Source: Phytohabitans maris
GTDB taxonomy: Bacteria > Actinomycetota > Actinomycetes > Mycobacteriales > Micromonosporaceae
Assembly (NCBI RefSeq): GCF_031085175.1
Contig: NZ_JAVHUY010000007.1
Location: 1 to 64,000, forward strand
Length of the DNA stretch: 64,000 nucleotides
Direction: 5' to 3'
A model generated the notes under the pieces. That model was not told where the DNA came from, made no database searches, and was given only the letters and a program-made list of their open reading frames with translations. Shown here in pieces: positions 1-8,076 of this stretch (the stretch's first letter is position 1; every line of letters begins with the position of its first letter). Made by a program: the position numbers and the translations under genes.

Positions 1-1733
1 GGGATCACCGAAGAATAACTAGCGTTTCTGCTTCGTGCGGGTGTCTGATGTGGTATGGCCGTGACGGTGGAGACCGAGTTGGTGTTGGCGGGGAAGTTTC
101 GGGTGCTGTTTCCGCATTTGGATGAGCGGCAGCGTCGGTTGTTGATGGCTGCCGAGGCTCGCGCGTTGGGGTATGGCGGGATCCGGGCGGTGGCGCGGGC
201 TGCCGGGGTGGCCGAGAACACGGTGGCTCGTGGAGTGTCCGATCTAGACGCTGGCGGTCAGCCGTTGGGTCGCACGCGTCGGCCTGGCGGTGGTCGGAAG
301 CGGCTAGTCGAGTTGGATCCTGAGCTGCGCGCGGCGTTGCTGGCGTTGGTCGAGCCGGACGAGCGGGGCGATCCGATGTCGCCGCTGCGGTGGACGACGA
401 AATCCACCCGCCGACTGGCCGAGGAGTTGACCCGGCAGGGCCACCGCATCGGCGCGGACACTGTCGCTGACCTGCTGCGGGCGGAGGGATTCAGCCTGCA
501 GGCCCCGACCAAGACCATCGAGGGCAAGCGGCACCCGGACCGGGACGCCCAGTTCCGCTACATCAACGACCAGGTCAAGAACTATCAGGACGCTGGAGAT
601 CCGGTCATCAGCGTGGACACCAAGAAGAAGGAACTCGTCGGGCAGTTCAGCAACCCGGGCCGGCAGTGGCGGCCCAAGGGCGAACCGGTCGCCACGCGCA
701 CGCACGACTTTCCCAGCGACAGCCTGGGCAAGGTCGTGCCCTACGGCGTCTACGATCTGGCCGCTGACGCCGGTTGGGTCAACGTCGGCACCGATCACGA
801 CACCGCCGCGTTCGCGGTCGAGTCGATCCGCCGCTGGTGGAACGCGATCGGTCGCGCCGACTACCCGACCGCCGGGCGGCTGCTGATCACCGCGGACGCG
901 GGCGGGTCCAACGGCTACCGCACCCGGGCCTGGAAGACCGAGTTGGCCGCGTTCGCCGCACAGACCGGGCTGCGGGTCACCGTCTGCCACTTCCCACCCG
1001 GCACCTCGAAGTGGAACAAGGTCGAGCACCGGCTCTTCAGCCACATCACAATGAACTGGCGCGGCCGGCCCCTGGAAAGCCACGAGGTCGTCGTGCAATC
1101 CATCGCCGCCACGACCACCCGCACCGGGCTACGCGTGCACGCCGAACTGGACACCGGCCAGTACCCGACCGGCGTCGAGGTCAGCGACGCCGACATGGCC
1201 GCCGTGCCGATCGCCAGACACGCCTTCCACGGCGACTGGAACTACACCCTGCACCCGCAACCAACGATCGGGGACGCCGCCCACCAGCCCGACCGTCCGG
1301 CGCCCGACCCAGCCCTGCTATCAGATCCGCTGCTGACCGGACTGTCCACACAGGACCTCCAACAGCTGACCACCGACCTCGACGAGCTGCGCCAAACCCA
1401 CCGCGACGCCCGACACGAGCAGGCCGCCCGCCTCGCCCAACAGCAAGGCAAACGCACCCACGCGCCAAGGTCCGGCCGGCCACCCCGATTCACCTTGCCC
1501 GACCAGGTCTTGGCCACGATCCTGCACCTACGCCTGCAACTGCCTGAGCCGACCCTGGCGGCGATGTTCACCACCAGCCGCCACACCATCCGCCGAGCCA
1601 TCAACGAAATCCAGCCCTTGCTGAAACTGCACGGAACCACGATCGCACCCATGCCGGAACCGACCACCCTGACCCACCTGTTGCAAACCATTACAGAACA
1701 GACAGAGCCTGCGAGTTGATTATCTGCGATCCC
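1..1733 (+). mobile_element. ISAzo13-family insertion sequence, complete
   Basis: One transposase gene fills the element. The first bases of the window (GGGATCACCGAAGAATAACT) match the reverse complement of bases 1714-1733 (GGGATCGCAGATAATCAACT) at about two thirds of positions, so these are the imperfect terminal inverted repeats. The left end falls on base 1, so the target duplication cannot be checked here. The transposase frame is uninterrupted and the element may be active. Confidence 0.8.
55..1719 (+). CDS. ISAzo13-family transposase
   Basis: The 554-residue product catalyses movement of the surrounding element. Residues 1-80 hold a helix-turn-helix region (YGGIRAVARAAGVAENTVAR) that would bind the element ends. 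A DDE-type core follows: Asp in VISVDTKKKELVG (about residue 184), Asp in LLITADAGGSNG (about 281), and Glu in KWNKVEHRLFSHI (about 328). These motif contexts are typical of ISAzo13 transposases and the length is normal. The C-terminal 100 residues carry a second HTH-like stretch (PEPTLAAMFTTSRHTIRRAI). No frameshift or stop is seen. The ATG start follows a short leader just inside the left repeat. Confidence 0.9.
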   Translation: MAVTVETELVLAGKFRVLFPHLDERQRRLLMAAEARALGYGGIRAVARAAGVAENTVARGVSDLDAGGQPLGRTRRPGGGRKRLVELDPELRAALLALVEPDERGDPMSPLRWTTKSTRRLAEELTRQGHRIGADTVADLLRAEGFSLQAPTKTIEGKRHPDRDAQFRYINDQVKNYQDAGDPVISVDTKKKELVGQFSNPGRQWRPKGEPVATRTHDFPSDSLGKVVPYGVYDLAADAGWVNVGTDHDTAAFAVESIRRWWNAIGRADYPTAGRLLITADAGGSNGYRTRAWKTELAAFAAQTGLRVTVCHFPPGTSKWNKVEHRLFSHITMNWRGRPLESHEVVVQSIAATTTRTGLRVHAELDTGQYPTGVEVSDADMAAVPIARHAFHGDWNYTLHPQPTIGDAAHQPDRPAPDPALLSDPLLTGLSTQDLQQLTTDLDELRQTHRDARHEQAARLAQQQGKRTHAPRSGRPPRFTLPDQVLATILHLRLQLPEPTLAAMFTTSRHTIRRAINEIQPLLKLHGTTIAPMPEPTTLTHLLQTITEQTEPAS

Positions 1734-1795
1734 TTGGGCGCTGGCCGCGGTGACGAGACGTCTCCTTCTCGTTCTCTCTCACCTCGGAGTTCTCG

Positions 1796-1985
1796 ATGCC
1801 TCTGCCGCTCTACCTGCTTGCCACGGCGGTCTTCGCCATGGGCACTTCGGAGTTCATGCTTGCCGGCCTGGTGCCGGACATCGCCACAAGCCTCGACGTG
1901 TCGGTCGGGGCCGCCGGGCTTCTGACCTCGGCGTTCGCTGTCGGGATGATCGTCGGCGCGCCGCTGATGGCGGCGCTTGCGCGGC
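1796..1985 (+). pseudogene. MFS efflux transporter, N-terminal fragment
   Basis: From the ATG at 1796 the frame reads MPLPLYLLATAVFAMGTSEF and continues through LAGLVPDIATSLDVSVGAAG to MAALARR. This is the first two transmembrane segments of a drug-efflux MFS protein of the CmlR/arabinose-efflux type. Homology stops after about 62 residues, where a different frame encoding an IS481 transposase begins. The other ten or so membrane segments are absent, so the gene is dead. It abuts the right end of the ISAzo13 element. Confidence 0.75.
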
Positions 1986-2105
1986 GTCAGCATCCATCGC
2001 CGCACGGTCACCAGACATCTGGCTCGACTCGGCCTTGGGCAGCGCAGGTTCATCGATCCGAACGGCGAGAACAACCGCAAGCCGGGTAAGATCATCGCGA
2101 GGTGC
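1983..2105 (+). pseudogene. IS481-family transposase, internal fragment
   Basis: In the third forward frame the DNA reads GVSIHRRTVTRHLARLGLGQ, then RRFIDPNGENNRKPGKIIAR, before leaving homology at about 2105. This is the helix-turn-helix and linker region just before the catalytic core of actinobacterial IS481 transposases. No start codon or DDE core remains. It is joined directly to the MFS fragment, which marks a recombination or deletion junction. The stop at 2127-2129 overlaps the end of the opposing MFS gene. Confidence 0.7.
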
Positions 2106-2125
2106 AACGTCCAGCCCTCCTACAC

Positions 2126-3298
2126 CTAGCCACCGGGACGTCCCATGGGTGCGCGCATGAGGGCGGCCGAGGCGGTGGAAAGGATGAGCGCGGCACCCCA
2201 GAAGACGCCGTTCGCGCCGGATCCGGCCGACACCGCGGCGATCGCGGCGGGCAGGGTCGCCTGGGCAACGCGGTTGGCGGTGACCCGCAGACCGAGCGCG
2301 GCCCCGCGGGTGCCCGGGGCGGAGACCGCGACGATCCACGACATCGTGAGCGGTTGGGCCAGGCCGAGGCCGGCACCGAGGACGATCATGACCAGCAGGG
2401 CGCCGAGGAGGCCGACGAACGTCAGGGTGAGTAGCCCGGCAGCAGCCGCCACCAGCGACCCGGCGAGCAGCACGCGCCGGCCGACCGCGCGCAGCAGCCG
2501 TTCGGAGCCGATCCGGGACAGCAGGGTGAAAGCGCCGCGGACGGTCAACAGCAGCCCGACCACCCCGATCGAGATGCCGCGGTCCCGCGCCCAGAGCGGC
2601 AGGAACGCGGCGAGCAGGTCGATGGCCGCCAGGACGGTGCCCCCGGCCAGCAGGGCCTGCCACATCCCGCCGGTGCGGAAGATCTGCGCGACCAGCCGGT
2701 GGGTCGGCTCCGCCGCGGTCAGCTGGCGGCCCGGGAACGGGTGGCGGCGGACGGCCCACGCCACGACGAAGGCGACGACGGAGAGGATCAGGCCGACAAG
2801 CAGGCCGACCACGGCCTCGGACAGGCCCAGCGCCTCGGAGTGGTCGGCGGTGACGGTCGCCAGTGGAGGGCCGGCCATCAGCCCGACCGCGGTCGCGGAC
2901 GAGAACCGGCCGAACGCGCGGTCCCGCTCGTCCGCTGGCGCGGCGGCGACGACCGACTGCTGGGCGAGCATGCTCAGCAGCTGGCCGAGGCCGAGCGCCG
3001 CGGTGGCGGCGTACAGGACCAGGAGCCGGGGCGCGGCGATGGCCAGCGTGCTTCCACCGACCGATACGGCGCTGCCGGCAAGCAGGAACCGCATCGGCCC
3101 GCGCCGGTCGATCCCCCTTCCGATCGCGAACGCGAACAACACCGGCAGCAAGGCGAAGGTCGTCGCGAGCAGTCCGATCTCCAGACCGCTCGCGCCGAGG
3201 TCGACCGCGCGGTAGGTGAGCATCGGCCGCACCGAGCTGCCGGCGGAGGTCACGAACGCGACCTGGGCGAGCAACGCCCCTCGGGTCACGCGTGCCAC
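2126..3298 (-). CDS. MFS transporter
   Basis: The 390-residue product is a multi-pass inner membrane protein of the major facilitator superfamily. It has about 12 hydrophobic segments and an MFS loop motif (IGRGIDRRGPMRFLLAGSAV) after the second. Substrate is not evident. It is the last gene of the minus-strand catabolic/transport block, starting 5 bases after the ATPase stop, so it is probably co-transcribed and may import or export a pathway compound. The start is taken as the GTG at 3298; a second GTG at 3289 is possible. The stop lies directly against the IS481 fragment, so the downstream neighbourhood has been rearranged. Confidence 0.75.
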   Translation of the reverse strand: MARVTRGALLAQVAFVTSAGSSVRPMLTYRAVDLGASGLEIGLLATTFALLPVLFAFAIGRGIDRRGPMRFLLAGSAVSVGGSTLAIAAPRLLVLYAATAALGLGQLLSMLAQQSVVAAAPADERDRAFGRFSSATAVGLMAGPPLATVTADHSEALGLSEAVVGLLVGLILSVVAFVVAWAVRRHPFPGRQLTAAEPTHRLVAQIFRTGGMWQALLAGGTVLAAIDLLAAFLPLWARDRGISIGVVGLLLTVRGAFTLLSRIGSERLLRAVGRRVLLAGSLVAAAAGLLTLTFVGLLGALLVMIVLGAGLGLAQPLTMSWIVAVSAPGTRGAALGLRVTANRVAQATLPAAIAAVSAGSGANGVFWGAALILSTASAALMRAPMGRPGG

Positions 3299-3303
3299 AG
3301 CCG

Positions 3304-4470
3304 TCAGCTGGCCTGGCCGAAACAGGTGGCGGTCTGCGGGTCGTACCAGAACATGACCTCGTCGCCCTTGGTCAGGCCGAAGTCGGCGTGGCTCAGCGCC
3401 TTGAGTACCGGCCCGCCGGGATCGCCGGCCTCGATCACGTACTCGAACTCCGGGCCGGTGGGGTACCAGTCCCGGATCCTGCCCCGGTTGGCCTCGACCG
3501 GCGCTCCCTCGCCGGGCACGCCCAGGCGCAGGGCGGTCGGCCGGATGCTGACCACCGCGGCGGCGCCGGTGGGGAGTGTCCCGGCGGCCCGGCCGGTGAA
3601 ACGCGCCCCAGCGGCGACGACCGTCACGAGGCCGTCGGCCGCGTCGGCCACCTCGCCGCGGACCAGGTTGGCCGAGCCGAGCAGGGAGGCGACGAACGGC
3701 GAGGCCGGCCGGGCCAGCAGTTCGGCGGGGGTGCCGGCCTGCACGAACCGGCCCTCGGCCATGACGATCAGCCGGTCGGACAGGGCCATCGCCTCGGTGC
3801 GGTCGTGGGTGACGTACAGGGCTGTGATGCCGAGCTCCCGCTGGGTACGGCGGATGTCCTGCCGTACGGTCTCGCGCAGTTCGGCGTCGAGGTTGCTCAG
3901 CGGCTCGTCGAAGAGCAGCAGCTTCGGGTGGTACACCATGGCCCGGGCGAGCGCGACCCGCTGCTGCTGGCCGCCGCTGAGCCGGTCCGGTGAACGGTCG
4001 GCCATCGCGCCGAGCCCGACGAGTTCGAGCATCTTCCGCGCCCGTTCGCGTGCCTCCTTGCCGGTGATTTTGCGGGCCCGCAGCGGAAACATGACGTTCT
4101 CCAGCGCGGTCATGTGCGGCCAGAGCGCGTACGACTGGAAGACCATGCCGATGTTGCGCCGCTCCGGCGGCAGGTTGATCCCGGCCGTGGCCGACCACAC
4201 CGCCTGCCCGCCGATCCAGATCTCCCCGCCGGTGGGGGTGTCGATGCCGGCAAGGCAGCGCAGCGTGGTGGTCTTGCCGCAGCCGGAGGCGCCGAGGAGG
4301 CTGATCATCTCGCCTTTGGCCACGGTGAGGTCGATGCCGGCCACGCCGGCGCCGCCCGGGTACTGGCGGACCAGGCCCCGCACGACCAGGTCACCTTCCT
4401 GGCCGGGCGAGGTCGCCGCGCGCCGGCTGTCCGGGACGGCCTTCGTGCCGGCCGCAACCGCCTGTGTCAT
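3304..4470 (-). CDS. ABC transporter ATP-binding protein (Fe3+/spermidine/2-AEP type)
   Basis: This 388-residue cytoplasmic ATPase would drive the importer whose permease and binding protein lie upstream (6313-9237). Motifs are intact: Walker A (LLGASGCGKTT), Q-loop (MVFQSYALWPH), signature (LSGGQQQR), Walker B (LLLFDEP) and H-loop (VTHDRTEA). The C-terminal third (from about residue 245) is a TOBE-like regulatory domain, as in PotA/FbpC/PhnT relatives. The ATG at 4470 is preferred over one at 4488 because a GGAAGG-like site precedes it. The gene is separated from its permease by two enzyme-like genes, which supports all being one operon. Confidence 0.85.
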   Translation of the reverse strand: MTQAVAAGTKAVPDSRRAATSPGQEGDLVVRGLVRQYPGGAGVAGIDLTVAKGEMISLLGASGCGKTTTLRCLAGIDTPTGGEIWIGGQAVWSATAGINLPPERRNIGMVFQSYALWPHMTALENVMFPLRARKITGKEARERARKMLELVGLGAMADRSPDRLSGGQQQRVALARAMVYHPKLLLFDEPLSNLDAELRETVRQDIRRTQRELGITALYVTHDRTEAMALSDRLIVMAEGRFVQAGTPAELLARPASPFVASLLGSANLVRGEVADAADGLVTVVAAGARFTGRAAGTLPTGAAAVVSIRPTALRLGVPGEGAPVEANRGRIRDWYPTGPEFEYVIEAGDPGGPVLKALSHADFGLTKGDEVMFWYDPQTATCFGQAS

Positions 4471-4535
4471 CGTCCTGCGCCTTCCCATGAGGAGATCCAA
4501 TTCGTATCCGCACAACCCGCCGCCGTCGCGGAGGA

Positions 4536-5438
4536 TCACCGTTTGGCCAGCCGAGCGGCCGGCGCCACGAAGGAGTCGTCGACGAGCGCGGTCAGGTCCA
4601 CGCCGAGCGGTCGGCCCAGTGCCGCCTCCAGGTCGGTCGCCACGCCGCGCAGCGGCGGCAGTGACGGGGTGAGCGTGCGCAGCGCGATGGCGAACAGGCC
4701 GTGCACCTCGCGCAGCACGCCCTCGTCGTCGAGCTTGCTGCACGCGGCCAGGTGTGGCAGCGCGGCTTCGATGTCTTCCTGGAAGAGCTTGGCGCCCTTC
4801 ATCGACCCCGCCAGGAAGCGGACGAGGGTCTCGGGGTTCTCGTCGGCGTAGCGGCGGCTGGTCACGACGGCGCCGCACTGGTACGGCTCCGGGTGGTCGC
4901 GGAAGTCGAGCAGGATCGGCAGCCCCATCCGGCGGGCCATCAGCGGCGTCGGGACGGTGAAGCAGATCGCGCTGACCTCGCCGGCGTCGACCGCAGCGAG
5001 CAGGGCGGCGCGGTCCGGGTAGTCGGTCTTGAACTCCACATCGGACTTCGGGTCGAGGCCGAGCTTGGTGAGCGCGCGGCTGATCACGACCTGGTTCTGG
5101 TCGCCGAGGCCGAACGTGCCGATCGTGGTGCCCTTGAGGTCGGCCGGCGTCTTGATGTGCCGGGCGCCGATCATGCCGAAGACGTTCTCGTCCTCCATGT
5201 TCATCACGTTGACCGGGTCGTGGCCGGCCATGGCCTCGTTGAGGATGCAGACGCCGGGGCAGGTGGCGGCGTCGACCTCGCGGCGCAGCGCGCCCTTGAG
5301 CGCGTCGCTGGTGCGCGGGTACTCCACCAGCTCGACCTCGACGCCCACCTCGTCGTAGAAGCCGTACTCCTTGGCCAGGGTGAAGACCGCGTTGACGGCG
5401 CCGGAGTTGCTGTACGAATGACGGAAGACCGGGGACAC
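4536..5438 (-). CDS. NMT1/THI5-like substrate-binding-fold protein, leaderless
   Basis: The 300-residue protein has the periplasmic-binding-protein fold of the NMT1/TauA/4,5-dihydroxyphthalate decarboxylase family. Examples are the stretches LKGTTIGTFGLGDQNQVV and AAVDAGEVSAICFTVPTPLM. It has no signal peptide or lipobox, so it should be cytoplasmic and may be an enzyme or sensor rather than an ABC receptor. The GTG start at 5438 has an AAAGGAG site six bases upstream, which fixes a start without a leader. It follows the racemase-like gene by 26 bases within the operon. Two more proteins of this fold occur at 10161 and 15424. Confidence 0.7.
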   Translation of the reverse strand: MSPVFRHSYSNSGAVNAVFTLAKEYGFYDEVGVEVELVEYPRTSDALKGALRREVDAATCPGVCILNEAMAGHDPVNVMNMEDENVFGMIGARHIKTPADLKGTTIGTFGLGDQNQVVISRALTKLGLDPKSDVEFKTDYPDRAALLAAVDAGEVSAICFTVPTPLMARRMGLPILLDFRDHPEPYQCGAVVTSRRYADENPETLVRFLAGSMKGAKLFQEDIEAALPHLAACSKLDDEGVLREVHGLFAIALRTLTPSLPPLRGVATDLEAALGRPLGVDLTALVDDSFVAPAARLAKR

Positions 5439-5464
5439 TGTCGCTCCTTTGTGGATGGTGGGTT

Positions 5465-6316
5465 TCAGAAGGTCCGCTTGCGGCGCCACCGCCGGGGGTG
5501 GTCGCCGGGAAACACCAGGCCGCTGGCGTCGACGCCGAGGTCGATCAGCGCCTTGGCGAGGGTGATGGAGGTGGAGAGCCCGTCGAGCACGGGTACCTCC
5601 CAGCCGATCTCGGCGAGGCGCTTCTGGACGAACGGGCGCAGCCAGAAGGTGCCGGAGCAGCTGAACAGGATGGTGTCGGCGCCGTCTTCCTCGATGGCCT
5701 CGACGGCCGCGGCGACCGCTTCCTCGACCGCGGCGGAGGGCTCGCCGCGCAGGGCCTTGCGCTTCTCCTCGTGCAGGTCGCGGCCGGCGGCGTCGTACCT
5801 GGGCCGGGAGTGGGGGAAGTTGATGCTGCGGATGGAGGCGCACCGGTCCGCGAACCCGTGCTGCAGCACCAGGTCGTAGATGTGCATGCTGTGGCTCTCG
5901 GCCAGGTCGACGAAGCTGAACCGCCGGCCCACCATTGAGGCCACGTGCATCTGGCTGAACGCGGACGAGGTGACCGGGATGCCGTACCGGCGGGCGATCT
6001 CGCGGGCCGCCGGGGCGCCGGGTTCGCCGCCGCCCAGCAGTACGATCGCGTTGTACTTCCCGCTTTCGCAGGCCTGCTTGACGATCGCGAGCCGGGCGGC
6101 GCCGACGAGCGCGAACTCCTCGCGGTTTTCCACGGCCCAGTCGCCGTACGGCGCGACCGGGCCGGCGAGCAGCTCCCAGTCCACATCGGACAGCAGGTGC
6201 GCGACGTCGGCGTGGTTGGGCAGGCTCTCCTGTTTGGTGCGGCCGCCCGCGGCGGCGGGGTGGCCGGAGGCCGCGGAGAGCGTGAACGAGCGGATCAGCG
6301 CGAAGCGGTACCTCAT
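5465..6316 (-). CDS. Asp/Glu/hydantoin racemase-fold enzyme
   Basis: The 283-residue product belongs to the Asp/Glu racemase superfamily (racemases, maleate isomerase, arylmalonate decarboxylase). The second catalytic-loop cysteine is visible in ADTILFSCSGTFWLRPF. The position normally holding the first cysteine reads PVTSSAFSQMH with no Cys. A single cysteine in the C-terminal half is the arrangement known from arylmalonate decarboxylase, so a decarboxylase or isomerase role is as likely as racemization. The start codon overlaps the permease stop by four bases (ATGA), so translation is coupled. Acting on an imported acid is an inference from context. Confidence 0.65.
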   Translation of the reverse strand: MRYRFALIRSFTLSAASGHPAAAGGRTKQESLPNHADVAHLLSDVDWELLAGPVAPYGDWAVENREEFALVGAARLAIVKQACESGKYNAIVLLGGGEPGAPAAREIARRYGIPVTSSAFSQMHVASMVGRRFSFVDLAESHSMHIYDLVLQHGFADRCASIRSINFPHSRPRYDAAGRDLHEEKRKALRGEPSAAVEEAVAAAVEAIEEDGADTILFSCSGTFWLRPFVQKRLAEIGWEVPVLDGLSTSITLAKALIDLGVDASGLVFPGDHPRRWRRKRTF

Positions 6317-8073
6317 ACTTGCAGGGCCTCCCGTCGGGCGCCGCCGGAGAGCATGGCGAGCGCGGCGACTACCAGGAACAGCACGATCTGCAGCAGGGTG
6401 AACGCGGCGACGACGCCGGTCGGCTGCAGCGCGGAGATGCTCAGCAGCGCGACGGAGAGCGTGCGGTTGCCGCCGGCGTAGAGGAGGTTGGACATCGCGA
6501 CGTCCCGCATGAGCAGGACGAACAGCAGCAGCCAGCCGCCGACCATCGCCGGGCGCAGCAGCGGCATCACCACCCGGCGCAGGGTCTGGCCGAGGCCGTA
6601 CCCGGAGACGCGGGAGGCTTCCTCGAGCTCGGGGTGGATGGCGCCGACGGCGGCGTCGACGGTGCGCAGTCCGTACGGGAAGTAGCGGATCGCGAAGCCG
6701 ATCGCGATGATCCAGATGGTGGCGTAGAGCGGGGTCTGCACGAGCAGGTTGAGCAGGCCGACCGCGATCGTCGAGCCGGGGATGGCAAGCGGCACGGACA
6801 GCACCACCTCGACCCAGCGCCCGCCGCGCATCCGCAGCCGGTTGACCGCGTACGTCGCGACGGCCGCGATGATCACCACGAACGTGGCCACGACGACCGC
6901 GAGCACCAGGCTGTTCCAGAAGGCGGAGAGCACCGGCAGCGAGTACGAGTTGCCCTCGAAGACGGTCTTGAAGTTGTCGAGCGTGAGCAGGTCGAGGTCG
7001 AGCGTGCCGCTCCACCGGCGCTGGAAGGCGGTGAGCGCCAGCGCGGTCATCGGCAGGATGACGGCGATGAAGACCCAGCCGAGGCAGAACGCGAACGCCG
7101 GCCACTTGGCCCAGCCGAGCGTCATCCGCTGCGGCGCGGACGCCTTGCCGGACAGCGTGTACCGCGCCCGGGAGCCGGTGATCCGGGACTGTAGCCAGAA
7201 GGCCAGCACCGGCACGGTGAGCAGCAGGACGCTGGCCGCGGCGGCGAAGTTGTAGTCGGCCGGGAACTCGCGCTGGATCACCTCCCAGATCCGCATCGGC
7301 AGCGGTTCGATCCCGGCCGGGTTGCCAAGCACCAGTGGCACGCCGAGGTCCTCGAAGCCGAGCACGAAGTTGATGATGAAAGCGGAGATGACGCCGCGGC
7401 TGACCAGCCGGAGCGTGACCAGCCAACTGGTGCGCAGCCGCCCGGCGCCGCATACCCGTGCGGCCTGCTCCAGCGCCGGGTCCATCTGGCGCAGCGCTCC
7501 GGCGACCATGAGGAACGCCAGCGGCGTGTGCGCGATGCCGACGACCAGGATGATGCCGTACTCGGAGTAGATGTTGAGGAACGCGCTGTCGGCAAGTCCC
7601 CAGTCGATGGCGAGGCGGTTGACCAGGCCGGTGTTGGGCGAGCCGACGTACTGCCAGCAGACCGCGAGTAGGAACGAGGAGAGGAAGAACGGCACGTAGG
7701 AGGCGAGCTCGATGAACCGCCGGCCGGGCACGTCGGTCCGGACGATCAGGAAGGCGAGCACCGTACCGACTACCGTGGCGAAGATCGCGCTGCCCAGGCC
7801 GAACTTGAACGACAGGAACGCCGCCTCGTAGATCCGTGGGGTGAACAGGGCGCGGTAGCTGTCCAGGGACCACACGCTGGTCAGCAGGCCGGTCCGCTTG
7901 CGGAGGCTTTCGTAGAGGACGGCCAGGAGCGGCACGACGACGGCGGCGGCCATGGCCCAGGTCAAGCCGATGACGATCCACCGGCCGGGCCCTGACTGCC
8001 GGAGGCTCCGGCGGCCGCCCCGCGCGGGCTTCGAGGGACCCGCGCTGGGCTTGGGGAGTGCTTCGACACTCAT
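6313..8073 (-). CDS. ABC transporter permease, two fused BPD domains
   Basis: At 586 residues this is a tandem permease of the Fe3+/thiamine/phosphonate importer class, with two binding-protein-dependent transport domains (about residues 30-300 and 310-580) and roughly 12 membrane spans. Each half has an EAA-like coupling loop: MDPALEQAARVCGAGRLRTS in the first, HPELEEASRVSGYGLGQTL in the second. One polypeptide therefore supplies both halves of the channel. It starts 3 bases after the binding-protein stop and overlaps the racemase-like start. It should pair with the lipoprotein at 8077 and the ATPase at 3304. Confidence 0.88.
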   Translation of the reverse strand: MSVEALPKPSAGPSKPARGGRRSLRQSGPGRWIVIGLTWAMAAAVVVPLLAVLYESLRKRTGLLTSVWSLDSYRALFTPRIYEAAFLSFKFGLGSAIFATVVGTVLAFLIVRTDVPGRRFIELASYVPFFLSSFLLAVCWQYVGSPNTGLVNRLAIDWGLADSAFLNIYSEYGIILVVGIAHTPLAFLMVAGALRQMDPALEQAARVCGAGRLRTSWLVTLRLVSRGVISAFIINFVLGFEDLGVPLVLGNPAGIEPLPMRIWEVIQREFPADYNFAAAASVLLLTVPVLAFWLQSRITGSRARYTLSGKASAPQRMTLGWAKWPAFAFCLGWVFIAVILPMTALALTAFQRRWSGTLDLDLLTLDNFKTVFEGNSYSLPVLSAFWNSLVLAVVVATFVVIIAAVATYAVNRLRMRGGRWVEVVLSVPLAIPGSTIAVGLLNLLVQTPLYATIWIIAIGFAIRYFPYGLRTVDAAVGAIHPELEEASRVSGYGLGQTLRRVVMPLLRPAMVGGWLLLFVLLMRDVAMSNLLYAGGNRTLSVALLSISALQPTGVVAAFTLLQIVLFLVVAALAMLSGGARREALQV

Positions 8074-8076
8074 GAT

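Noticed and set aside
2699-4672. Long open frame (657 codons) on the plus strand opposite the MFS and ATPase genes
   Set aside because: It is the GC-rich shadow of two well-supported minus-strand genes and shows no family motif.
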